DNA from: Aliihoeflea aestuarii
GTDB lineage: Bacteria; Pseudomonadota; Alphaproteobacteria; Rhizobiales; Rhizobiaceae
Direction of reading: 5' to 3'
NCBI RefSeq assembly: GCF_024105665.1
Contig: NZ_JAAAMK010000001.1
Coordinates: 186,001 to 250,000 of the forward strand
DNA: 64,000 bases
The notes beneath the pieces were generated by a model. That model was given only the letters and a program-made list of their open reading frames with translations. It was not told where the DNA came from and made no database searches. Position 1 is the stretch's first letter; each line of letters opens with the position of its first letter. Positions 54,088 to 61,876 of the stretch are shown here, one piece after another. A program made the translations under genes and the position numbers.

Positions 54088-54604
54088 ATGGCCGATCTGC
54101 CTGTTCACGCGACATCGCCGACCGGCCGCGGCGGCTTGGCGTCGGCGATGGCTTTGTCCTTGCTCGTCACGCTGACAGCCGCATGTTCGAACGAAAGCGA
54201 AGAGGCGGACGCGTCGCTCATTCAGCCGATGCTTGCCGCCGTGATGTATTCGCGCACGAACGAGGTTCGACGTCTCGCAGAAGCCGGAATCGGGCTGAAC
54301 GAGCGATACTATACCAACAACACGACACCGATGATCTTCGCGGCCGGTTCGGATCAATGGCCGGTCGTGGAAATCCTGCTCGATCACGGCGCCGATATCT
54401 AGGCTCACGACGAGTTCGGCATCACGGCGGCCCAATTCGCAACGACCAGCCGTATCCTGCCCGGCTCGCCCGAAGATGCCGCCCGGCTGCGCGTCATCGA
54501 AAAGCTGAAGGCCCGAGGCTATCCATTCCCCCCAACCTGAAAGCGACATGGTGCTGGCGATGGTCGAGAATGGAAAATGGCCGCCGCCGGCCAGCGGGCA
54601 ATGA
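54088..54604 (+). pseudogene. Ankyrin-repeat lipoprotein gene broken by an amber codon and a frameshift
   Basis: Open part encodes a signal/lipoprotein-like start (ALSLLVTLTAACSNES; ATG 54088 or 54148) and an ankyrin repeat (LIQPMLAAVMYSRTNEVRRL, then TPMIFAAGSDQWPVVEILLDHGADI). Instead of the expected Trp in DIWAHDEFG, codon 54400-54402 is TAG. The same frame continues with an ankyrin-like stretch HDEFGITAAQFATTSRIL to TGA at 54540, while the natural-looking ending (DMVLAMVENGKWPPPASGQ, stop 54604) is in the +1 frame, as if one C had been gained in the C6 run at 54528-54533. Two lesions argue for decay; assembly error is possible for the frameshift. Confidence 0.7.
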
Positions 54605-54634
54605 GCGTTTGCAGGAAGCGGATACGCTATCGAC

Positions 54635-55114
54635 ATGAGTAGGAAAAAGCGTTCGGCATTCTATTTGCGCCCGCTGCGGCGAGACGAGCTTTGGCACAAT
54701 GGGCTGGCGGGCGCAGGCTTCCTGATCCTGGGGCTCGGCGCCATCTTCTGGAGCCTGATCAGTGCGCTCAACACCTATGTGGCCATTGGCGAGGGTCAGC
54801 GCATCGTCAAGATCATCAGTGCTTTCGTTGCGTTCCCGTTCATGGGTGCCACGGCGGTGGGGTTCGGGTTCGCCACTCTTCTTCACATGGTCAGCCCAAA
54901 ATGGTCCAACCTTATCTCCGAGCGTGTAATGAAGGTCAGTCTTGTGATGTTCGCCCTGGGGCTCGCCATGCTTCCGGCCAGTATTGTTCTGGAAGGATTC
55001 GTCATGGAACGTAACGGTTACGAAGATTGTCTCGTGCCGACCGGCGCACGCGGCGTCACGACCTGGACGAAAGCGGGCATGTTCTGCGAAGAGGCCGGCG
55101 GTGTCCCGCGCTAG
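54635..55114 (+). CDS. Hypothetical membrane protein (159 aa)
   Basis: Basic N-terminus (SRKKRSAFYLRPLRRDEL), then helices GLAGAGFLILGLGAIFWSLISAL, ISAFVAFPFMGATAVGFGFATLL and VSLVMFALGLAMLPASIVLEG, ending in a soluble tail with two Cys (EDCLVPTGARG and MFCEEAGG). No family recognised. Starts 30 bases after the broken ankyrin gene; AGGAAG lies 19 bases before the ATG. Confidence 0.6.
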   Translation: MSRKKRSAFYLRPLRRDELWHNGLAGAGFLILGLGAIFWSLISALNTYVAIGEGQRIVKIISAFVAFPFMGATAVGFGFATLLHMVSPKWSNLISERVMKVSLVMFALGLAMLPASIVLEGFVMERNGYEDCLVPTGARGVTTWTKAGMFCEEAGGVPR

Positions 55115-55188
55115 AAGGATCAATTGCCGTCGTCATTCGAGGAGACGACCTGCGCGGACGGGACGGATCAGAAGCGACCATTCAAGCA

Positions 55189-55332
55189 ATGATGAAGAAG
55201 CGAGAATCGGATGCTCTGAATTTCAAAGTCACGTCCGACAATTTATCCGATTTCCTGGCGACCTTTAGGAATATGACCGGTCAGGTGCGGTTCACCGGCC
55301 TGAAGATGCCGTGTCACAATCTTCGATGCTGA
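55189..55332 (+). CDS. Possible small ORF or gene remnant (47 aa)
   Basis: ATGATGAAG start, protein-like composition (ALNFKVTSDNLSDFLATF) but no clear ribosome site. The same frame is open further upstream without a start, so this may be the tail of a decayed gene. Unrecognised. Confidence 0.25.
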   Translation: MMKKRESDALNFKVTSDNLSDFLATFRNMTGQVRFTGLKMPCHNLRC

Positions 55333-55397
55333 TGCTCTTCGTATTTCCAATCGCTGTCCTCGGTACGCTCGCGGCGCTCGCCGCGGACATGTTCTGA
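55326..55397 (+). CDS. Possible small hydrophobic peptide (23 aa)
   Basis: MLMLFVFPIAVLGTLAALA is one membrane span followed by ADMF. It overlaps the preceding small ORF and precedes a membrane protein gene by 12 bases. No ribosome site stands out; reported because the stretch is otherwise unassigned. Confidence 0.2.
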   Translation: MLMLFVFPIAVLGTLAALAADMF

Positions 55398-55409
55398 TTT
55401 GGTTCGCCG

Positions 55410-55964
55410 TTGAAGGCACGGGCCGGCATCTGGCCCGCTTTCGGCGGACTGGCTGCATCCTATGTTCTGGCCGGTATCTCGCTGGCGCTCAACGGATCCT
55501 GGTCACGGATCGATGCATCCGATATCTGGTTCGGGGCATTCGAACTGTCCGGCTGGTTGGCGTTTGCGCTTATTCCGGCAATTTTCGGTCTTGCATCGCT
55601 CATCCTCTACACGTCGCAGCAGTTTCGGAGTGGTGACCTCTTCGACCAGAGCCTGTTCGATGAGCTGCGCTGGTGGCGGAGATGGTTGTGGCTTCGACGG
55701 CAGATCATTCATTGGCGCAAATCGACACGGACCAAAGACGATCGGATCGACGCCGATTTACGGATCGAACCGTTCGGCGATTCAACGATCGCGATCGCGG
55801 ACTTCGAGGAACGACGACTGGTCGTGCGCAAGCGCGTCTGGTCAGGCTGGCCCGATCCGCCAACCTATGTGGTCTTCGCCTTTATCGATAACCAGCTCTG
55901 GATGGCGTGGGACTTTTATGAATGGCCGGAAAAATGGGGTGAAACGCCAGATGTTGCAGAATAA
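55410..55964 (+). CDS. Hypothetical membrane protein (184 aa)
   Basis: TTG start at 55410. Two N-terminal-half helices (WPAFGGLAASYVLAGISLAL and ELSGWLAFALIPAIFGLASLILY), a Trp/Arg-rich juxtamembrane segment (RWWRRWLWLRRQIIHWRK) and a soluble C-terminal part of beta character (STIAIADFEERRLVVRK, TYVVFAFIDNQLWMAWDFY). No family recognised. Convergent with tRNA-Gln. Confidence 0.55.
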   Translation: MKARAGIWPAFGGLAASYVLAGISLALNGSWSRIDASDIWFGAFELSGWLAFALIPAIFGLASLILYTSQQFRSGDLFDQSLFDELRWWRRWLWLRRQIIHWRKSTRTKDDRIDADLRIEPFGDSTIAIADFEERRLVVRKRVWSGWPDPPTYVVFAFIDNQLWMAWDFYEWPEKWGETPDVAE

Positions 55965-55972
55965 AAATGCTA

Positions 55973-56046
55973 TGGCTGGGGAACCTGGATTCGAACCAGG
56001 ACTAACGGAGTCAGAGTCCGTGGGTCTACCGTTAACCTATTCCCCA
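55973..56046 (-). tRNA. tRNA-Gln (anticodon CTG)
   Basis: 74 nt on the minus strand with encoded CCA. Acceptor stem TGGGGAA/TTCCCCA, anticodon stem ACGGA/TCCGT enclosing loop CTCTGAC with anticodon CTG, T-arm GGTTCGAATCC. Reads CAG. No integrase or att duplication is seen next to it. Confidence 0.95.
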
Positions 56047-56363
56047 AGGCCGGCGCACCGGGCGCTTGTGTGAGGCGGGTTTTATCGGCGTGCACGGAAT
56101 AGTCAACCCCCAACCGGGAAGTTGATGCACGCCGTCGGGGAACATCCGGGCACTATGAGGTCGACATTTTCAGGCGGTTGACGGCGGCGTCCGCGAGGTT
56201 CCAACAATTTGCGGCGCCGGCAATCCTCAGGCGTGCAGCAAACGCCGTAGCGCTTGCGTGATTTCGTTCGCCGCAGGCTCGGGACAGCCACGCACCGTCG
56301 GAGCCTGCAACCAGACATGCGATCAGAACCGTTAACCGGCCGACCACCCCATAGGCGAACGGC
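56047..56363. other. 317-bp gap between tRNA-Gln and the type I secretion operon
   Basis: Only short weak ORFs, for example a 64-codon GTG-started frame at 56347-56153 on the minus strand with a signal-like N-terminus (RLTVLIACLVAGSDGAW) but no ribosome site. It should contain the tRNA promoter on its left and the 3' untranslated region of the secretion operon on its right. I see no clear terminator. Confidence 0.4.
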
Positions 56364-57701
56364 TCATCGCTCCGTGAACGCGCGCGACATCGAATCCACC
56401 ACGGGCTTGGCGAGATAGTCGAAGAAGGTGCGTTCCTCGATCTGGATCATGATCTCGGCGGGCATGCCGGGTGTCGGCTGGAAGCCGCGCACGCGCGCGA
56501 GCTGTACGGCCGGTATGTCAATGCGCGCCATATAGACGTCGTGCGGCTTGCCGGCCTGCTCGTTCGAAAGCGCATCGGCCGACACATAGACCACATGGCC
56601 TTCGAGAACGGGCGTCGTGCGCTGGTTGAGCGCCGTTAGCCGGATCGTCGCCGGCTGGCCGACGCGCACGCTGTCGATATCGGTGCGCGGCACCTGTGCC
56701 TCGATCAAAAGCGGCACGTCCCTTGGCAGGATTTCCATGACCGTCTTGCCGCTTTCGATGACGCCGCCATTGGTGTGGTAATAGGAGCGCACGACGGTGC
56801 CCGAGACGGGTGCCATGATCGACGCGCGCTGCAACACGTTCTCGGCCTCGCGCGACTGTTCGCGTACCGCGTCGAGTTCGCTCTGGATGCTTTGCAGTTT
56901 GTCCAGCGCTTCCTCGCCATGGTCGCTTTGCGCTTGCTCGATCTCCTGACGCGTGCGTTCGACCTGCGAGGTTGCCTGGTCGATCTCCGAATCCAGCCGG
57001 CCGATCTGGCCCTCGGCGTCGGCGATGGCCCGTTCGAGCGCCTTCAGTTCCGTGCCGCGCAAAAGGCCCTTCTCGAAAAGCACCGACTTGGCGTCATGCT
57101 CCTCCTTCAACAGGACGAGTTGCTGTTCGTAGGACGCCTTCTGGCGGTCATATCCTTCGGCGCGGAATTCCAGCGACAGCATGTTCTGTTCGAGGATCTT
57201 CAACTGACCTTCGAGCTTCATGTGCTGAGCATCGAAGTTCAGCTTCTGGCTTTCCACGATCTCGACCACCTCGGCGTCGCCGATGCGATCCTTCAGGAAG
57301 TCGCTGGTGCGCATGCGCTCGACGCCTTCATACTGGGATTGAAGACGCGCGGCGATCGCTTCGAGGCGGGCACGGCGCAGGAACAGTTCCCGATCGCGCG
57401 CGGCAGCGGCGGTCTCGTCGAGCAGGACGAGCGGCTGGCCCTCTTCCACGATGTCGCCTTCGGAGACCATCAGTTCCTTGATGACGCCGCCGCCGAAATG
57501 CTGGACGATCTTGTTCTGGCCGGTCGCCACGAAACTGCCCTGCGAGATGACGGCGGAGGCGAGCGGCGCGGTCAGCGCCCACGTCCCGAACCCGCCGAAG
57601 GTCAGGACAAGCAGCAGCAATCCGAACAGGGTCTGCTTCCAGATCGAGCGGGGAACGTCTGCGTACCATTTGAGATCGTGAACAGATGCGATGTCCGACA
57701 T
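56364..57701 (-). CDS. Type I secretion periplasmic adaptor (HlyD family, PrtE-like)
   Basis: 445 residues. One membrane helix near residues 24-46 (TLFGLLLLVLTFGGFGTWAL), the half-motif SQGSFVATGQNKIVQHFGGGVIKELMV of the lipoyl domain, a long coiled-coil hairpin (about 105-285, many Glu/Arg/Gln heptads), then IMAPVSGTVVRSYYHTNGGVI and the beta-barrel end with FQPTPGMPAEIMIQ. Bridges the inner-membrane ATPase and TolC across the periplasm. Last gene of the operon, 11 bases after the ATPase gene. No TolC gene is in the window. Confidence 0.92.
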   Translation of the reverse strand: MSDIASVHDLKWYADVPRSIWKQTLFGLLLLVLTFGGFGTWALTAPLASAVISQGSFVATGQNKIVQHFGGGVIKELMVSEGDIVEEGQPLVLLDETAAAARDRELFLRRARLEAIAARLQSQYEGVERMRTSDFLKDRIGDAEVVEIVESQKLNFDAQHMKLEGQLKILEQNMLSLEFRAEGYDRQKASYEQQLVLLKEEHDAKSVLFEKGLLRGTELKALERAIADAEGQIGRLDSEIDQATSQVERTRQEIEQAQSDHGEEALDKLQSIQSELDAVREQSREAENVLQRASIMAPVSGTVVRSYYHTNGGVIESGKTVMEILPRDVPLLIEAQVPRTDIDSVRVGQPATIRLTALNQRTTPVLEGHVVYVSADALSNEQAGKPHDVYMARIDIPAVQLARVRGFQPTPGMPAEIMIQIEERTFFDYLAKPVVDSMSRAFTER

Positions 57702-57712
57702 GATGCCGCCCC

Positions 57713-59761
57713 TTAATGGATCTGGTGACCGAACGAGCCGATCTCGACCGACACGCCGCGTGTTTCAAGCGCGTTGAGAACGTCCTGACGCATGCCGAAA
57801 AGCGCGATCGTGCCGTTGACGAGCAGCAGGATCTTGTCGACGCTCTTCAGCAAAGCGGGTCGCTGGGTAATCGTGACGACGGTGATCTTCTCGCGTCTGG
57901 CGTGTTCCAGCGCGCGCAGGAGCGCGGCGTCGCCCGCCTGGTCGAGATTGGAATTGGGCTCGTCGAGAACCACGAAACGGGGACCGCCGAAGAAGGCGCG
58001 CGCGAGTGCTATTCGCTGCTTCTGACCGCCCGACAAAGGTGTGCCGTCGGCGGCCACCATCGTCTCGTAGCCATGGGGCAGCGACGAAATCATCTCGTGA
58101 ACGTCCGCCAGAACGGCCGCCTCGTAGATCTGTTCGTCAGTGGCATCGTCACGCATGCGAGCGATATTCGCCTTGATGGTGCCAGGGAAAAGCTGCACGT
58201 CCTGCGGGAGATAGCCGATATTCTCGCCGAACTGACGCTGGTCCCAGTTGCGCAGATCCATGAGGTCGAGGCGAACGTTGCCCGATGTCGGCAGGATCGA
58301 ACCGACGAGCATCTTGCCGAGCGTGGTCTTGCCGGCACCCGAATTGCCGATCACGGCAAGCGAATCGCCTGGCTGCAAGGCGAAGGACAGGCCGTTGAGA
58401 ACCACCCGCTTGGTGCCCTGCGGCACGTAGAGCAGCCGCTCCACGTCGAGCCGGCCTTCCGGGCGCGGCAGGTTGAGCCGTTCGAAATTGAGCGGCGACG
58501 CCGTCAAAAGCCCGGCGATCCGGCCATAGGCGGATTTCGACTGGCTGTACTGATGCCAGCCCTCGATCGCGCCTTCGATGGGCGCCAGCGCCTTGCCGGC
58601 GATGATGGACGCCGCGATGACCATGCCGCCGGTCAACTCGCCCTGGATGGCCAGATACGCGCCCCAGCCCAGCATGCCGACCTGCGTGAGCATGCGGGCA
58701 CCCTTCGACAGCGCAGCGAAGGCGATGTTGCGGTCCTGTGCGACGACTTGGGCACGTAGCGACGCGGCTGTGTCCTTGCCCCAGATCTGCACCGCTTCGG
58801 GGATCATGGCGAGCGCGTTGATGATCTGCGAATTGCGCGACATGGAATCGAGGTGAAGATTGGCCTTCACCTGCGCGGCATTGGCTTCGCCGAACGGTGC
58901 CGAGGTCGCCCGCTGGTTGACGAGCGTGATGGCCAGCAGGACGAGCGCGGTCGCCACGACGATCATACCCAGTTGAGGGTGAATCAGGAACACGGCCAGA
59001 AGGAAGATCGGCGAAAACGGCGCATCGAGGAAGGAAAGCAGCGTGCGCGACACCAGAAAGCCGCGCATCTGCTGGAGGTCGTTAAGCGTCTGATATTCGC
59101 GCCCGTTGCTTTGCAGCGAGGCGCGCGCGGCCGCCGACAGGATCGGCGAGCCGAGTTGGGCGGCAACCTCGACGGCTGTGCGCATCAGGATGAAGCGGCG
59201 GATCGCGTCGAAGACGGATTGCAGCACCACGGCACCGACGATGACGATGGTCAGCATGATCAACGTGTCTAGCGAACGGCTCGTCAGCACCCGGTCGGAA
59301 ATCTGGAACAGATAGATCGGGATCGCCAGCACGAGCAGATTGCTGGCGCAGGTGAAGATCATGACTACGAAGAGATTTCGCCTGACCGCCTGGACGCCGG
59401 CCTTCAGCGACGCGGCGAAATCCACGGGGCCAAGCCGCTTATGGAATGTAGAACCGGGCTTGTTGGCGTTGGCGGCAAGTTTAGATTTCGCCGCGTCCGC
59501 CTTCAAGGGACCACTGTCGGCCTCGATCGTCACCATGCCTTTTGGGCGTTGCGATGCGTCTTGGCTGGCGGGAATGGGCCGGGCCTCGCCTTCGGGCACC
59601 GGCGTTGCCGAAACGGGACGCGCCGCCGCCTGCATATCGGCGGCGGTACGTTCGATTCTGTTGATGGCGCGGTCGACATCGTCGAGACGCGGGATCGGGT
59701 CTTCGCCGCGAAAATCGGTCGAGCGCGCATCACGGTTGCCGCCACTTTGGTCATGCGTCAT
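57713..59761 (-). CDS. Type I secretion ABC permease/ATPase (PrtD-like) with extended N-terminus
   Basis: 682 residues, about 100 longer than PrtD. The first ~110 residues are polar and low-complexity (Ala/Pro/Asp/Arg-rich), then six helices (FVVMIFTCASNLLVLAIPIYLFQISDRVL etc.) and the ATPase: Walker A GNSGAGKTT, Q-loop YLPQDVQLFPGTI, signature LSGGQKQR, Walker B FVVLDEPNSNLD. No C39-like domain, as expected for RTX-type or other C-terminal-signal substrates. The N-terminal extension may recognise the unusual substrates encoded upstream. ATPase and adaptor are separated by 11 bases. Confidence 0.92.
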   Translation of the reverse strand: MTHDQSGGNRDARSTDFRGEDPIPRLDDVDRAINRIERTAADMQAAARPVSATPVPEGEARPIPASQDASQRPKGMVTIEADSGPLKADAAKSKLAANANKPGSTFHKRLGPVDFAASLKAGVQAVRRNLFVVMIFTCASNLLVLAIPIYLFQISDRVLTSRSLDTLIMLTIVIVGAVVLQSVFDAIRRFILMRTAVEVAAQLGSPILSAAARASLQSNGREYQTLNDLQQMRGFLVSRTLLSFLDAPFSPIFLLAVFLIHPQLGMIVVATALVLLAITLVNQRATSAPFGEANAAQVKANLHLDSMSRNSQIINALAMIPEAVQIWGKDTAASLRAQVVAQDRNIAFAALSKGARMLTQVGMLGWGAYLAIQGELTGGMVIAASIIAGKALAPIEGAIEGWHQYSQSKSAYGRIAGLLTASPLNFERLNLPRPEGRLDVERLLYVPQGTKRVVLNGLSFALQPGDSLAVIGNSGAGKTTLGKMLVGSILPTSGNVRLDLMDLRNWDQRQFGENIGYLPQDVQLFPGTIKANIARMRDDATDEQIYEAAVLADVHEMISSLPHGYETMVAADGTPLSGGQKQRIALARAFFGGPRFVVLDEPNSNLDQAGDAALLRALEHARREKITVVTITQRPALLKSVDKILLLVNGTIALFGMRQDVLNALETRGVSVEIGSFGHQIH

Positions 59762-59778
59762 GTCATAAAGCCCCGGGC

Positions 59779-61779
59779 TTAGACGAGCATGGACTGGAGG
59801 CCATCGCCCTGGCCCGCGTCCAGCGGATGATAGGAGGGATCGAGCGAGTGGGCGCCGGCACCGTGATCAGCAGCGGCTTCGTCCGTCAGGAAGGCGACCG
59901 CTTCGTTAACCAGAGCGTCGGGGTTTTTCATGCCCAGATCGTCGGGTGATGCAGAGATGAATTCGGCCTGGACGAGAACGTCCTGTGCGTATTGCTGACC
60001 GCCGACATATGTCTTGCCGAGCGAGTCGAGATCGGCGATGGTGGCCAGGTTGATGAGGTTGTTGCTGCCCGTGTTCACGGTCCAGTCGGCATCCTCGATG
60101 GGGCCGATCGCATCCATGGCGAGCGCGATCTGGTCGCTGTCGCCCAGGATGTTGGTCTGGCTGATATAGTTCAGCTTGATCAGATCGCCGCTGATATAGA
60201 GGACCTTGAGCGCGCCCAGCCCGGCGAAAGCGGGATCGAGCAGCACGTCGCCGGCCTCACCCTGCCCGCCGCCGGCAAGGCTGGCAGCAAAGGCGCTGTA
60301 GGCCTCCGGCAGCGCCTCGAAGCGATGCGCGCCGCCGACATTGTAGATCGACGCCTCGTTCCACAAAAGGTTGTCGGAGGTGGAGACCGCGCCCTCGCCC
60401 GTCGTCGAAAAGCCTTTGACGGCCCCGATCATGTCGTTGTCGAACAGGACGTTCATCTGCTGGATGATGTTGGCGTCGAAGACATGCCCGCCGATGATTA
60501 TGAGGTCATAGGCTTTCGCCATCTCGTAAAGCGAGATTTCGTTGACGGACATGTTTTCGCCGGCGATCACCGTCGTGGTCGAACCGGACGAGGACAGGAT
60601 GCCGACATCGTTGTCAGACATGAAAACGAGTTGTTGCAGCCAGTTGACGATCATCACGTCGCCGGTGATCTGCGTGACGACCCAATGCTTGGGGAAAGTG
60701 GCCTCCTCGGAGGCGGGCGTCATCTCCTCGAACGTGTCGTAGCGTGAGAAGCTCGCCAGATTGAATGCCTGCGTCGGCGCGCTGTCGTTCGTCCAGTTGC
60801 CCACGAGCGCGGAAATCGCGTCGCTATCCATCCAGGCGTTGGTCTGAACGATCGCGTTCAGCTCGATATGGTCGCCCATGACGGCGGTTACGGTGGCGGC
60901 CGTCCAGAAGCTCGTGATAGCGGTCGCATTGACGAGCGTGTTGCCGCCCGCTTCAACCGTCACCGAAGCATCGACCGTAATCGTTCCGTCCGCATGGATA
61001 ACCGCATTGCCCTTGGGCGCGGAGTTCGCGTCTTCCTTGGGCGGATTGAAGTCATGATAGTCCTTGAGGTCGGGCAGTTCCTCGACGGCGACGCCGTTGA
61101 GGAACTTGCCCTCGATCGTCTCGCCGCGCACCACCACCACGGTCGCGCCGTCAGGCGCATCATCGCCGGTGAAAGTTTCGAGGCGTTCGGCCGTGGTGCG
61201 AATGAACTCACCCATCGCCGCACCGCTTCCCGGCACATCGGGAACGCCGATCGGCGAAATGGACAGCGCCTGATCGGCGAAATCGAGCAGGGACTGGTTA
61301 TCGATCAGCGGTGGCGCAAAACTGAGCTTGTGCGCGCCGACGCTGAAATAGTCGTTGTCGGAAAGATGCGCTTTTTGAAAAAACAGGCTGACGACCGATC
61401 CGATCGGCTCGATCAGCGGCAGGATGACGATCGTGCCACCGGTAACGGACATTGCGCCTTTCGGTGTGAACCAGCCGGAGAAGAGTGCGTCTTGCCAGGG
61501 TATGTCGATTTCCGGCGACGCGAACCGAACCTCGGACCAGGGGTAATAGATGACCGTTTCGGGAGAAGGAGCCGCGTAGTCGAGTGCCGGCCTGTAACCT
61601 GTCAGGTCGAAGCGCGCGTTGAATTCGGCCTCGACGAAGGGAAGCGCGGCGACATCGGCCGCATGGGTCTTTTCGACAATGAATTTCTTGTAGGCCTCGC
61701 GCATGCGCGCATGCTCGAGCGTCGTGTGGAAGAACCCGATGAAGTGAGCGATCGTTTCGGTGATGCTGTCCATGGACAT
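59779..61779 (-). CDS. Putative type I secreted repeat protein (666 aa, Q...DxD repeats)
   Basis: Acidic, no signal peptide. The N-terminal ~100 residues are a distinct domain (SITETIAHFIGFFHTTLEHAR). From about 279 to 616 there are five degenerate units: N-x-L-x-N-x-A-x-I (for example NTLVNATAI, NNLINLATI), then G-D-x-I-x2-N-x-I-x-Q-x-N-x3-D-x-D (GDHIELNAIVQTNAWMDSDA 302-321; 373-392; 430-450; 531-550). Residues 135-143 QKAHLSDND recur in the neighbouring Gly-rich protein. The C-terminus is Ala/Asp/Gly-rich, as in type I signals. Directly upstream of the ATPase gene; function inferred from location. No RTX nonapeptides. ATG 61779 or 61773. Confidence 0.65.
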   Translation of the reverse strand: MSMDSITETIAHFIGFFHTTLEHARMREAYKKFIVEKTHAADVAALPFVEAEFNARFDLTGYRPALDYAAPSPETVIYYPWSEVRFASPEIDIPWQDALFSGWFTPKGAMSVTGGTIVILPLIEPIGSVVSLFFQKAHLSDNDYFSVGAHKLSFAPPLIDNQSLLDFADQALSISPIGVPDVPGSGAAMGEFIRTTAERLETFTGDDAPDGATVVVVRGETIEGKFLNGVAVEELPDLKDYHDFNPPKEDANSAPKGNAVIHADGTITVDASVTVEAGGNTLVNATAITSFWTAATVTAVMGDHIELNAIVQTNAWMDSDAISALVGNWTNDSAPTQAFNLASFSRYDTFEEMTPASEEATFPKHWVVTQITGDVMIVNWLQQLVFMSDNDVGILSSSGSTTTVIAGENMSVNEISLYEMAKAYDLIIIGGHVFDANIIQQMNVLFDNDMIGAVKGFSTTGEGAVSTSDNLLWNEASIYNVGGAHRFEALPEAYSAFAASLAGGGQGEAGDVLLDPAFAGLGALKVLYISGDLIKLNYISQTNILGDSDQIALAMDAIGPIEDADWTVNTGSNNLINLATIADLDSLGKTYVGGQQYAQDVLVQAEFISASPDDLGMKNPDALVNEAVAFLTDEAAADHGAGAHSLDPSYHPLDAGQGDGLQSMLV

Positions 61780-61814
61780 GACACGCTGTTCCCGCCCTGT
61801 TTTTTTGGTTTTTG

Positions 61815-61842
61815 GGACTGCGCGGCGGTTGCCGCGCAGTCC
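61815..61842. promoter_or_regulatory. 12-bp perfect stem-loop between the two putative substrate genes
   Basis: GGACTGCGCGGC (61815-61826), loop GGTT, GCCGCGCAGTCC (61831-61842). On the transcribed minus strand it is followed by A-rich, not T-rich, sequence, so it is more likely an mRNA-stabilising or processing hairpin that raises the level of the Gly-rich protein than a terminator. Confidence 0.6.
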
Positions 61843-61876
61843 TGAAGCGTTTCGGATCGTCAAGATCCACGTTCGA

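Noticed and set aside
55900-56400. Integration site or genomic island boundary at tRNA-Gln
   Set aside because: No integrase, no partial duplicate of the tRNA end found by eye in the window, and operons on both sides look ordinary in composition.
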